A DNA stretch of 11,199 nt from Candidatus Nomurabacteria bacterium (GTDB lineage: Bacteria > Patescibacteriota > Minisyncoccia > Phycocordibacterales > UBA9973): NCBI GenBank assembly GCA_943350065.1, contig CALQZZ010000010.1, forward strand, positions 1 through 11,199, given 5' to 3'. Below, piece by piece: positions 7,284 to 11,199 of this stretch. The translations under genes were made by a program, and so were the position numbers. The notes beneath the pieces are model-generated. The model made no database searches. It saw only the letters and a list, made by a program, of their open reading frames with translations, and was not told where the DNA came from. Numbering within the stretch: position 1 is the stretch's first letter; each line of letters opens with the position of its first letter.

Positions 7284-7348
7284 TCCCGTTAGAAAATCAG
7301 CGGGCATAAGTAAAAACTAAACTTTATTAATTAAATTTTCTAATGGGA
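7284..7348. repeat. Inverted repeat related to the CCCCGTTAG family, without a gene
   Basis: TCCCGTTAGAAAAT (7284-7297) and ATTTTCTAATGGGA (7335-7348) are inverted with one G-T pair in 14, enclosing 37 AT-rich bases. The outer part CCCGTTAGA matches the repeats that bound the GIY-YIG gene at 8524-8802. It fills almost the whole gap after the hydrolase gene and ends on the A of the next start codon. It looks like an old, internally empty copy. Confidence 0.5.
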
Positions 7349-7683
7349 TGGTACTTTGGATCCAAAAAACTTTTCATACAGATAAATGGTGGGGTAAAGC
7401 TATTTTTATGCTTTTAACTTATTCTATTTATTGGTGTGTATTTTATGGAAGCCCTTTTTTAATTCCTGAAAGTTTTTTCACAGAAAATAACATACCTGGT
7501 TTTATTACAATAATTTATGCACTTTTAGTTATACCTACATTAAGTTTTGTTTTGGTTAGATTTTATAAAAAGATTTTCGTAATAAATCCAGCTATTCTGT
7601 ATGTAATTCACAGTGTTTTTATTTTAATGTCCCTGTATTTATTTTTTATTTTTTTGATAATTGGTGCTATTAATAATTTCTAA
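7348..7683 (+). CDS. Small hypothetical membrane protein
   Basis: I do not recognise this 111-residue protein. It has about three hydrophobic helices (AIFMLLTYSIYWCVFYGSPFL; a helix around ITIIYALLVIPTLSFVLV; and IHSVFILMSLYLFFIFLIIG), with short basic loops between, so it should sit in the cytoplasmic membrane. The ATG at 7348 overlaps the end of an inverted repeat, and there is no Shine-Dalgarno sequence. No other ATG fits near the N-terminus. The TspO gene starts 12 bases after its stop, which suggests cotranscription. Codon use is AT-rich like its neighbours. Confidence 0.65.
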   Translation: MVLWIQKTFHTDKWWGKAIFMLLTYSIYWCVFYGSPFLIPESFFTENNIPGFITIIYALLVIPTLSFVLVRFYKKIFVINPAILYVIHSVFILMSLYLFFIFLIIGAINNF

Positions 7684-7695
7684 TCGGATAAATTT

Positions 7696-8091
7696 ATGAA
7701 AACATATGAATCATACCAAAGCTTAATAAAGCCGTCTTGGGCGCCACCATCATATCTCTTTGGTCCGGTTTGGAGTTTTCTTTATATTTTAATTTTCATT
7801 TCTTTCGGGAAAGTTTTCATGATGGCTTTTGAGAAGACTATTCCATTCATAGTGGCTTTGCCATTTATTTTAAATTTAATTTTTAATCTTCTTTACTCTC
7901 CGTTGATGTTTGGATTGAAGAATACTACACTCGCATCACTCGACATCTTGCTCGTTCTCGGTACTATTATCTGGATGATGATTGCAATTTTCCCACACGT
8001 TCGATGGATTACTTATATTCAAATTCCATACCTTCTTTGGGTTTCTTTTGCGACAATTTTACAATTAACAGTTTATTTTTTAAATAAATAA
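7696..8091 (+). CDS. TspO/MBR family membrane protein
   Basis: This 131-residue protein belongs to the TspO/MBR (peripheral benzodiazepine receptor-like) family of five-helix membrane proteins that bind tetrapyrroles and related hydrophobic ligands; its role in such small genomes is unknown. The family signature is at the N-terminus: KPSWAPPSYLFGPVWSFLY (12-30). Later come LNLIFNLLYSPLMFGLKN, matching the conserved N-x-x-W-x-x-x-F-F stretch, and the C-terminal IPYLLWVSFATILQLTVYFLN, matching P-Y-x-x-W-x-x-F-A-x-x-L-N. It is shorter than the usual 150-160 residues, mainly in loops. The next gene starts one base after its stop, so the two are cotranscribed. Confidence 0.88.
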   Translation: MKTYESYQSLIKPSWAPPSYLFGPVWSFLYILIFISFGKVFMMAFEKTIPFIVALPFILNLIFNLLYSPLMFGLKNTTLASLDILLVLGTIIWMMIAIFPHVRWITYIQIPYLLWVSFATILQLTVYFLNK

Positions 8092-8092
8092 T

Positions 8093-8533
8093 ATGCAAAC
8101 AATATCATTATTTATAATTTTAGCGGGTTTTATTATTGGGCTCGGTGCAGTGACGGTGATAGATTTGCACGGATTCCTGGGCCGTAAATCAGCGTATTGG
8201 ACTGAAGCAACGACTCGTACACACAAAGTCACTAAACCCTTAATTTGGATTGGAATGCTACTCGTCATTATTGGTGGAATATTTTTCTATCGTGGTGTGC
8301 CTTTTACTGGCATTTTACTTTTCCATGTTATCTCTGTACCTATCATGCTTTTGAATGGAATTTTCCTTTCTTTTTCGGTGAGTCCGTTTTTACTCAATCG
8401 TGAAAAAGAAGGCAGGCAAGCCGAACTCTTGCCGCAGTCTTGGCAGAATAAAATAATCTTTTCATTTATGCTCTCATTTGTTTCATGGTGGGGGAATTTA
8501 GCAGTTTTGGTTTATTATATTTCACCCCGTTAG
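8093..8533 (+). CDS. Hypothetical four-helix membrane protein
   Basis: A 146-residue integral membrane protein with about four hydrophobic helices: FIILAGFIIGLGAVTVIDL, PLIWIGMLLVIIGGIFF, ILLFHVISVPIMLLNGIFL and IIFSFMLSFVSWWGNLAVLVYYI. Histidines (HGFLGRK, THKVTK, LFHVIS) lie in or near membrane segments, but I cannot claim a cofactor. I do not recognise a named family. It follows TspO by one base. Its last residues, ISPR and the TAG stop, are encoded by the left repeat of the GIY-YIG element (TTCACCCCGTTAG), so the natural C-terminus may have been replaced by the insertion. Confidence 0.7.
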   Translation: MQTISLFIILAGFIIGLGAVTVIDLHGFLGRKSAYWTEATTRTHKVTKPLIWIGMLLVIIGGIFFYRGVPFTGILLFHVISVPIMLLNGIFLSFSVSPFLLNREKEGRQAELLPQSWQNKIIFSFMLSFVSWWGNLAVLVYYISPR

Positions 8534-8551
8534 ATTAACCCCATTAGATAT
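8524..8551. repeat. Two tandem 14-bp copies of the left repeat
   Basis: ACCCCGTTAGATTA (8524-8537) is followed directly by ACCCCATTAGATAT (8538-8551), differing at three positions. The first gives the TAG stop of the upstream membrane protein, and the second ends inside the ATG of the GIY-YIG gene. Confidence 0.75.
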
Positions 8552-8802
8552 GTATTACACTTATATATTAAAAAGCAAAAAAGATAAATTATTTTACACT
8601 GGTTACACTAGTGACTTAAAAAGTCGACTTAAAGAACATAATAATGGAAAAGTTACTTCCACAAAAAATCGTTTACCTGTAGAATTAGTATATTACGAAG
8701 CTTGTTTAAATCAGCAAGACGCGACACATAGAGAAAAATATTTAAAAACAGCTTGGGGTAAACGATATATTAAAAGTCGACTTAAAAATTATCTAACGGG
8801 GT
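8524..8802 (+). mobile_element. Candidate mobile unit: GIY-YIG gene between inverted repeats
   Basis: ACCCCGTTAGAT (8524-8535) and ATCTAACGGGGT (8791-8802) are perfect 12-bp inverted repeats that enclose exactly one gene, the small GIY-YIG nuclease. The left repeat is followed 14 bases on by a second, direct copy ACCCCATTAGAT (8538-8549) that runs into the start codon. The right repeat supplies the last codons and, with two following bases, the stop of the nuclease. Copies of the same core without any gene lie at 10462-10527. No transposase is present and no target-site duplication is evident, so mobility is inferred from layout alone. Confidence 0.5.
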
Positions 8803-8804
8803 AA
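8550..8804 (+). CDS. Small GIY-YIG nuclease (UvrC/YhbQ-like single domain)
   Basis: This 84-residue protein is one GIY-YIG endonuclease domain of the YhbQ/UPF0213 type. Visible elements: YYTYILKS (2-9) for the GIY strand, FYTGYTSDLKSRLKEHNNGK (15-34) with the YIG strand at Tyr16-Gly18, Arg26 and His30, STKNRLPVELVYYEA (37-51), and the metal-binding Glu62 in DATHREKYLK (57-66). All key residues are present, so it should be an active nuclease. Single-domain members are common in multiple copies in CPR genomes (from memory) and have no fixed role. The gene exactly fills an inverted-repeat pair, which supports a role on those repeats. A 15-base direct repeat AAAAGTCGACTTAAA (8619-8633 and 8772-8786) encodes KSRLK at both ends of the protein. 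Confidence 0.92.
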   Translation: MYYTYILKSKKDKLFYTGYTSDLKSRLKEHNNGKVTSTKNRLPVELVYYEACLNQQDATHREKYLKTAWGKRYIKSRLKNYLTG

Positions 8805-8807
8805 AGT

Positions 8808-9323
8808 ATGCCTTTCAAAAAGAAAAAAATAATAGTGAATGACGAAATGCAGAAAAAGTACGTATACTTTTTGACTGAGCCCGTGGGTAAACATTTCGAT
8901 CCAGATTTCAAGCCAGACCTGACGCCCAAGCAAATGCTTTCCTTGGGCGTCTTTGGCGGCCGCTACCTCACTGATTGTAAAAAGGAATTCCCGAAAGAAT
9001 GGTTCACTCGTGCGAAACTTTCTCCACACCATCATGATAAAAAAATAAATTATTTCGGCGTTGATGCGAGCCAGTCTTTATCAACCTGGAAGAAAAATGG
9101 ATGGATTCATCCTATGGACCCGCGCGGCTGGTTTCAATGGTACTGCCGATATTATATGGGACGCAGAATTCCCGATGAAGATGCGCGACAAATAAAACGC
9201 TGGCGGATGATTCAAAGGCACACTGCACAAATAGAGAAAAACTGCCGAGCAGGGGACATTTTCTGCCGCCCCCGACAACGCCAAGCCCTCCTCCACTGGG
9301 CGTATGATAGTAGGAAAATTTGA
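8808..9323 (+). CDS. Conserved uncharacterised protein, W/R/H-rich
   Basis: The 171-residue soluble protein has no function I can name. It resembles a conserved family I recall from bacteria and fungi, marked by KQMLSLGVFGGRYLTDCKKEFPKEWF (about 41-66), NYFGVDASQSLSTWKKNGWI (81-100), DPRGWFQWYCRYYMGRRIPDEDARQIKRW (104-132) and the C-terminal CRPRQRQALLHWAYDSRKI. The many conserved W, Y, R and H residues and a basic surface suggest nucleic-acid binding, an inference only. No signal peptide or membrane helix. It starts 3 bases after the GIY-YIG stop, behind the right repeat, and has no Shine-Dalgarno sequence. Its second half is richer in GC than neighbouring genes. It is the only gene here that ends in TGA. 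Confidence 0.82.
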   Translation: MPFKKKKIIVNDEMQKKYVYFLTEPVGKHFDPDFKPDLTPKQMLSLGVFGGRYLTDCKKEFPKEWFTRAKLSPHHHDKKINYFGVDASQSLSTWKKNGWIHPMDPRGWFQWYCRYYMGRRIPDEDARQIKRWRMIQRHTAQIEKNCRAGDIFCRPRQRQALLHWAYDSRKI

Positions 9324-9349
9324 TGTTTTTGGTAATCTTTTAGTATAAT
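9320..9349 (+). promoter_or_regulatory. Promoter of the NYN-domain gene
   Basis: TTGATG (9320-9325), 18 bases and TATAAT (9344-9349) precede the ATG at 9356 by only 6 bases, predicting a leaderless transcript. The -35 box overlaps the stop codon of the upstream gene. Confidence 0.7.
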
Positions 9350-9355
9350 TTACGT

Positions 9356-9838
9356 ATGAATAAAATCAATATCTATATAGATGGGAATAATTTATACAGA
9401 TCTGCCAAAGAGCTTGGTTTTGAAATTGATTATAAAAAATTCAGAGGCTGGCTTCGTCAAAAATACAATCCACAATTTGTGTATTTATTTATTGGACTTG
9501 TTCCAGAACGTGCAAAGTTTTACGAACACTTACAAAAATGTGGCTATATTCTAGTTTTTAAACAAACAATATCTGTCGGTGAAAAAATAAAAGGAAATTG
9601 TGATGCTGAGCTAGTTTTGAAAGCTGTTTCAGATTTTTATACTAAATCTTTAGATTCTTGTATTTTAGTTACTGGCGATGGTGACTTTGGTTGCCTTGTC
9701 GAATTTTTAAAAGAAAATAAATCAATGAGTTGTATTGTGTCACCTGATGAAAGTAAGTGTTCTATTCTTTTAAGAAATAAAAATACTGAGATATTGTTTT
9801 TAAATGAGCATTATCATAAATTCTCAAATAGAGGTTAA
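9356..9838 (+). CDS. NYN domain (PIN-like) nuclease
   Basis: A 160-residue single NYN domain, the PIN-like fold of predicted metal-dependent RNases (LabA/DUF88 group). Conserved acidic residues stand where expected: Asp9 in YIDGNNLY (7-14), Asp83 in KGNCDAELVLKAVSDFY (79-95), and Asp108 and Asp110 in LVTGDGDF (104-111). FKQTISVGEKIKGNCDAEL is the usual stretch before the central acid. No extra domain is present. The target RNA is unknown; a role in RNA turnover or defence is possible. It has its own promoter and no close partner: a minus-strand terminator lies over its 3' end and the DUF1905 gene follows 149 bases on. Confidence 0.88.
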   Translation: MNKINIYIDGNNLYRSAKELGFEIDYKKFRGWLRQKYNPQFVYLFIGLVPERAKFYEHLQKCGYILVFKQTISVGEKIKGNCDAELVLKAVSDFYTKSLDSCILVTGDGDFGCLVEFLKENKSMSCIVSPDESKCSILLRNKNTEILFLNEHYHKFSNRG

Positions 9839-9883
9839 AAAGAAAAAGCCCCCGATGCAGACGTATCTGCATAAGGGTCTCTT
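9837..9883 (-). terminator. Minus-strand Rho-independent terminator
   Basis: Read on the minus strand, the stem ATGCAGA-TACG-TCTGCAT (9872 down to 9855) is extended by CCC/GGG pairs and followed by GGGGGCTTTTTCTTTTT, two runs of five T. This is a strong terminator for minus-strand transcription. On the plus strand the tail (GGGTCTCTTTC) is poor, though the hairpin may still protect the end of the NYN mRNA. Confidence 0.7.
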
Positions 9884-9893
9884 TCATAGTGAT
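9838..9893 (-). ncRNA. Candidate tiny minus-strand transcript
   Basis: A good minus-strand promoter (9928-9900) should start RNA near 9893, and a strong terminator ends it near 9838, giving a transcript of about 55 nt. It contains an ATG at 9887-9885 that opens a 41-codon frame (MKETLMQIRLHRGLF at its start), but the terminator lies inside that frame. It may thus be an attenuated leader, a small RNA antisense to the end of the NYN mRNA, or a by-product. No known RNA family is recognised. Confidence 0.35.
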
Positions 9894-9899
9894 ATAGCT

Positions 9900-9928
9900 A
9901 TTATATACGAACGTTCGGATAGCGTCAA
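9900..9928 (-). promoter_or_regulatory. Minus-strand promoter with operator-like palindrome
   Basis: On the minus strand, TTGACG (9928-9923), a 17-base spacer and TATAAT (9905-9900) form the best -35/-10 pair in the window besides that at 4126. The spacer holds CGAACGTTCG (9908-9917), the core of an 18-bp palindrome (9904-9921) with a single mismatched pair, placed as a repressor operator would be. The DUF1905 promoter lies back to back with it. Confidence 0.65.
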
Positions 9929-9952
9929 GCATATAGTTGGAGTTACTTTTTC

Positions 9953-9981
9953 TTGTATTTAAAGGTTTAAAATGCTCTAAT
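9953..9981 (+). promoter_or_regulatory. Promoter of the DUF1905 gene (extended -10)
   Basis: TTGTAT (9953-9958), 17 bases and TCTAAT (9976-9981) preceded by TGC form an extended -10 promoter. The ATG at 9988 starts 6 bases after the -10 box, so the mRNA should be leaderless. Confidence 0.6.
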
Positions 9982-9987
9982 TTTGAT

Positions 9988-10287
9988 ATGCCAAAGAATT
10001 TCAATACACAAGCAAAAGTGTGGCGATGGCCGGGTTTACCTGCCGTGGCAGGGGATGGGGGCTGGCATTTTGTGAATCTCGACCAAAAAGTCTCTAAACA
10101 AATTCGAGATGTGTATACTCGTGGTTTTGTAAAAGTATATGCCACTATCGGGCGCACGTCTTGGGATGCATCACTCTTGCCTAGTAAAAGGGACGCCAGC
10201 TATCTACTCTGTGTCAAAAAACTCGTCCGCCAAAAAGAAGGAATCTTTGACGGCGATATGGTTAAAATAAAATTTAAGATAAAGTAG
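9988..10287 (+). CDS. DUF1905 domain protein
   Basis: A 99-residue protein consisting of one DUF1905 domain, a small beta-barrel-like family of unknown function. The family pattern is clear: AKVWRWPG (9-16), GGWHFVNLDQKVSKQI (24-39), RGFVKVYATIGRTSWDASLLPSKRDASYLLCVKKLVRQKEGIFDGDMVKIKFKI (45-98), with the conserved W-x-x-S-L-x-P, the Y-x-L-x-x-K-K and the G-D-x-V motifs. A TTG at 9937 would extend it by 17 residues without family support and lies upstream of the likely promoter -10, so the ATG at 9988 is chosen. It stands as a single gene with its own promoter and terminator. Confidence 0.88.
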   Translation: MPKNFNTQAKVWRWPGLPAVAGDGGWHFVNLDQKVSKQIRDVYTRGFVKVYATIGRTSWDASLLPSKRDASYLLCVKKLVRQKEGIFDGDMVKIKFKIK

Positions 10288-10322
10288 AAAAACTTTTCGT
10301 TTCACTTTTTGTGTAGAAAATC

Positions 10323-10346
10323 GAAAGCCCCCTTACGGGGGCTTTC
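10323..10346 (+). terminator. Terminator after the DUF1905 gene
   Basis: GAAAGCCCCC (10323-10332) and GGGGGCTTTC (10337-10346) form a perfect 10-bp stem with a TTAC loop. The T-run is short and partly in the stem. It lies 35 bases after the stop codon. Confidence 0.8.
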
Positions 10347-10400
10347 TCGGAGCCTTTCGGCGCTTTGTAAATACATTATAATCTAACCAGTAAGATTAGT

Positions 10401-10458
10401 CAACAAGGTGCCTTGCCCGTTCGAAGCCTTGGCGAAGAAGGGTGAAAAAGGGGATGGA
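10401..10458. repeat. GC-rich dyad repeats in the intergenic gap
   Basis: CAAGG-TG-CCTTG (10404-10415) is followed by an imperfect dyad from CCCGTTCG (10416-10423) to CGAAGAAGGG (10433-10442). The inner part, whose reverse complement reads CTTCGCCAAGGCTTCG, resembles a dispersed repeat I recall from CPR genomes. This stretch contrasts with its AT-rich surroundings and has no open reading frame of note. Confidence 0.4.
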
Positions 10459-10492
10459 TTCACCCCGTTAGGTATGCAAATTATCTAATTGG
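10459..10492. repeat. Degenerate copy of the CCCCGTTAG repeat
   Basis: TTCACCCCGTTAGGTATG (10459-10476) is identical over 18 bases to the start of the next unit. Its second arm, TATCTAATTGG (10482-10492), is a decayed inverse. It lies 34 bases upstream of the perfect copy and contains no gene. Confidence 0.6.
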
Positions 10493-10527
10493 TTCACCCC
10501 GTTAGGTATGTAATTACCTAACGGGGT
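10493..10527. repeat. Perfect hairpin copy of the CCCCGTTAG repeat
   Basis: ACCCCGTTAGGTA (10496-10508) and TACCTAACGGGGT (10515-10527) pair over 13 bases around the loop TGTAAT. The outer ten bases are the same as the inverted repeats that bound the GIY-YIG gene. No T-run follows, so it is not an ordinary terminator. It ends 3 bases before the -35 box of the next operon. With the neighbouring repeats and terminator it accounts for most of the 281-base gap between genes. Confidence 0.75.
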
Positions 10528-10530
10528 TGA

Positions 10531-10559
10531 TTGTAGAATCCTTAAAAATAAGGTAGAAT
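10531..10559 (+). promoter_or_regulatory. Promoter of the MazG / GIY-YIG operon
   Basis: TTGTAG (10531-10536), 17 bases and TAGAAT (10554-10559) precede the ATG at 10569 by 9 bases, again giving a nearly leaderless transcript. The -35 box is only moderate. Confidence 0.55.
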
Positions 10560-10568
10560 TTAGGGGTT

Positions 10569-10916
10569 ATGAATCAAATTAAAGCTCTAACTAAAGTAAT
10601 TAACGACTTCCGAGATGCCCGTGATTGGAGACAATTTCACAATCCCAAAGACTGTGCTATTTCTTTATCTCTCGAAGCTAGTGAAGTTCTTGAACATTTC
10701 CAATGGAAATCTCCTGAAGAAATTAAAAAATACATAAAAGAAAATAAAAAAGATATTGCTGAAGAATTGGCAGATGTTTTTTACTGGGTTTTATTGCTTT
10801 CTAACGATTTAGATATTGATGTTGAAAAAGCTTTCATGTTAAAGATGCAAAAGAATGGTAAAAAATATCCTATAAAAAAAGCTAAAGGAAAACATACTAA
10901 ATATACTCAATTATAA
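10569..10916 (+). CDS. MazG-like nucleotide pyrophosphohydrolase (dCTPase type)
   Basis: This 115-residue all-alpha NTP pyrophosphohydrolase cleaves (d)NTPs to NMP and pyrophosphate; this single-domain type is related to RS21-C6/dCTP pyrophosphatase. The opening RDARDWRQFHNPKDCAISLSLEASEVLEHFQW (15-46) is typical, with metal ligands Glu36 and Glu39 and the second pair Glu66 and Asp69 in EELADVFYW (65-73), the E-x-x-E...E-x-x-D pattern. The tail KNGKKYPIKKAKGKHTKYTQL matches the family end. All metal ligands are present, so it should be active. The next gene starts two bases after its stop, so it is the first gene of an operon. It may clean modified nucleotides or, given the partner, act in defence; the sequence does not decide. 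Confidence 0.92.
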   Translation: MNQIKALTKVINDFRDARDWRQFHNPKDCAISLSLEASEVLEHFQWKSPEEIKKYIKENKKDIAEELADVFYWVLLLSNDLDIDVEKAFMLKMQKNGKKYPIKKAKGKHTKYTQL

Positions 10917-10918
10917 TT

Positions 10919-11199
10919 ATGTCTGAAATAAAAACTTTTCCTTTTAACAAAGAAGATTTTAGTCAAATAAAAGAATATAAATTTGGTCACAATTGGCCTG
11001 TTGTATATATTATTGAAGATAAAAAAAAAATTTATATAGGTCAAACTGTAAATGCATATTATAGAAGTAAACAACATTTTGAAAATCCAGAAAGAAGAAA
11101 ATTAAAAGATATTCATATTATTACAGATGAAGAATTTAATATTTCTGCCGCTTTTGATATTGAATCTTGGTTAATTCAGTATATTCAGGCTGATGGTCA
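10919..11199 (+). CDS. GIY-YIG N-terminus of a DUF2075-type protein (partial)
   Basis: The gene runs off the right edge; 93 codons are visible. After MSEIKTFPFNKEDFSQIKEYKFGHNWP comes a GIY-YIG domain: VVYIIEDKKKIYIGQTVNAYYRSKQHFENPE (28-58), with Tyr30-Ile31, Tyr39-Ile40-Gly41, Arg49 and His53. A later helix, SAAFDIESWLIQYIQADG (76-93), carries Glu82, the probable metal ligand. This arrangement matches what I know as the N-terminal nuclease of large proteins that continue with a DUF2075 P-loop helicase-like domain related to Schlafen. That C-terminal part is outside the window, so it is predicted, not seen. It starts two bases after the MazG-like gene and is surely cotranscribed with it. It is a different subfamily from the small GIY-YIG protein at 8550. 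Confidence 0.78.
   Translation, partial: MSEIKTFPFNKEDFSQIKEYKFGHNWPVVYIIEDKKKIYIGQTVNAYYRSKQHFENPERRKLKDIHIITDEEFNISAAFDIESWLIQYIQADG

Noticed and set aside
9321..9335. UGA as a sense codon (Gracilibacteria/SR1 code) in the 8808 gene
   Set aside because: The protein ends as its family does at this UGA, readthrough would add only four residues, and no other gene has an in-frame UGA. The standard code fits.
9839..9987. tRNA or riboswitch in the gap after the NYN gene
   Set aside because: No cloverleaf, CCA-end or known aptamer pattern was found; the promoter, operator-like palindrome and terminator explain the visible structure.
9762..10157. 131-codon open frame on the minus strand over the DUF1905 gene and the NYN 3' end
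   Set aside because: It overlaps two well-supported plus-strand genes, shows no family features and contains a strong terminator. Only the short region at 9838-9893 is kept, as a candidate RNA.
10377..10382. Orphan TATAAT in the gap after the DUF1905 gene
   Set aside because: No usable -35 box lies 16-18 bases upstream and no gene starts nearby, so AT-rich chance is the simpler reading.
10459..10527. CRISPR array
   Set aside because: Only two direct copies 34 bases apart, each a palindromic unit with a decayed partner; there are no regular spacers and no cas genes.

Overview
The window is an AT-rich stretch of bacterial chromosome carrying 14 recognisable genes, all on the plus strand, with very short gaps and hardly any Shine-Dalgarno sequences. 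Small proteins, a shortened set of housekeeping enzymes, GIY-YIG and NYN nucleases, a DUF1905 protein and a large surface hydrolase with a beta-helix together suggest a member of the Patescibacteria/CPR, probably Parcubacteria-like. That placement is inferred from gene style, not from a marker phylogeny. UGA appears to act as a normal stop.

Layout. Positions 15-4075 hold core metabolism and translation: glyA (serine hydroxymethyltransferase), a divergent thymidylate kinase, dut (dUTPase) and argS (arginyl-tRNA synthetase). GlyA makes methylene-tetrahydrofolate, Dut supplies dUMP and the kinase phosphorylates dTMP, so the first three fit a thymidylate theme. Strong hairpin terminators follow the kinase and argS. 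Positions 4163-7270 encode a secreted or membrane-anchored 1035-residue protein that joins a parallel beta-helix to an LCAT/lipase-like alpha/beta hydrolase. Positions 7348-8533 hold three small membrane proteins, one of them TspO/MBR. Positions 8524-8802 hold a small GIY-YIG nuclease gene enclosed by a perfect 12-bp inverted repeat. A conserved uncharacterised protein, an NYN-domain nuclease and a DUF1905 protein follow. The right edge has a MazG-like pyrophosphohydrolase followed after 2 bases by the start of a GIY-YIG protein of the DUF2075 helicase type, a possible nucleotide/nucleic-acid defence pair.

The most unusual content is in the repeats. One family has the core ACCCCGTTAG. It bounds the GIY-YIG gene, recurs without a gene as a perfect hairpin at 10496-10527 and in a degenerate copy beside it, and has a diverged relative at 7284-7348. 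This looks like a nuclease gene with gene-less satellites, comparable in layout to RAYT/REP. A second family, with arms of the type AAGGnCnnnCCTT, lies inside coding sequence three times (once in argS, twice in the hydrolase), always in the same reading frame, as Rickettsia palindromic elements do. argS also carries a third repeat type, CTTCGACAAGCTCAG, in a variable loop.

Several start codons lie only 6-9 bases after a good -10 box, which predicts leaderless mRNAs. A minus-strand promoter with an operator-like palindrome in its spacer points at a strong terminator about 50 bases on, so a tiny RNA or leader may be made at 9838-9893.
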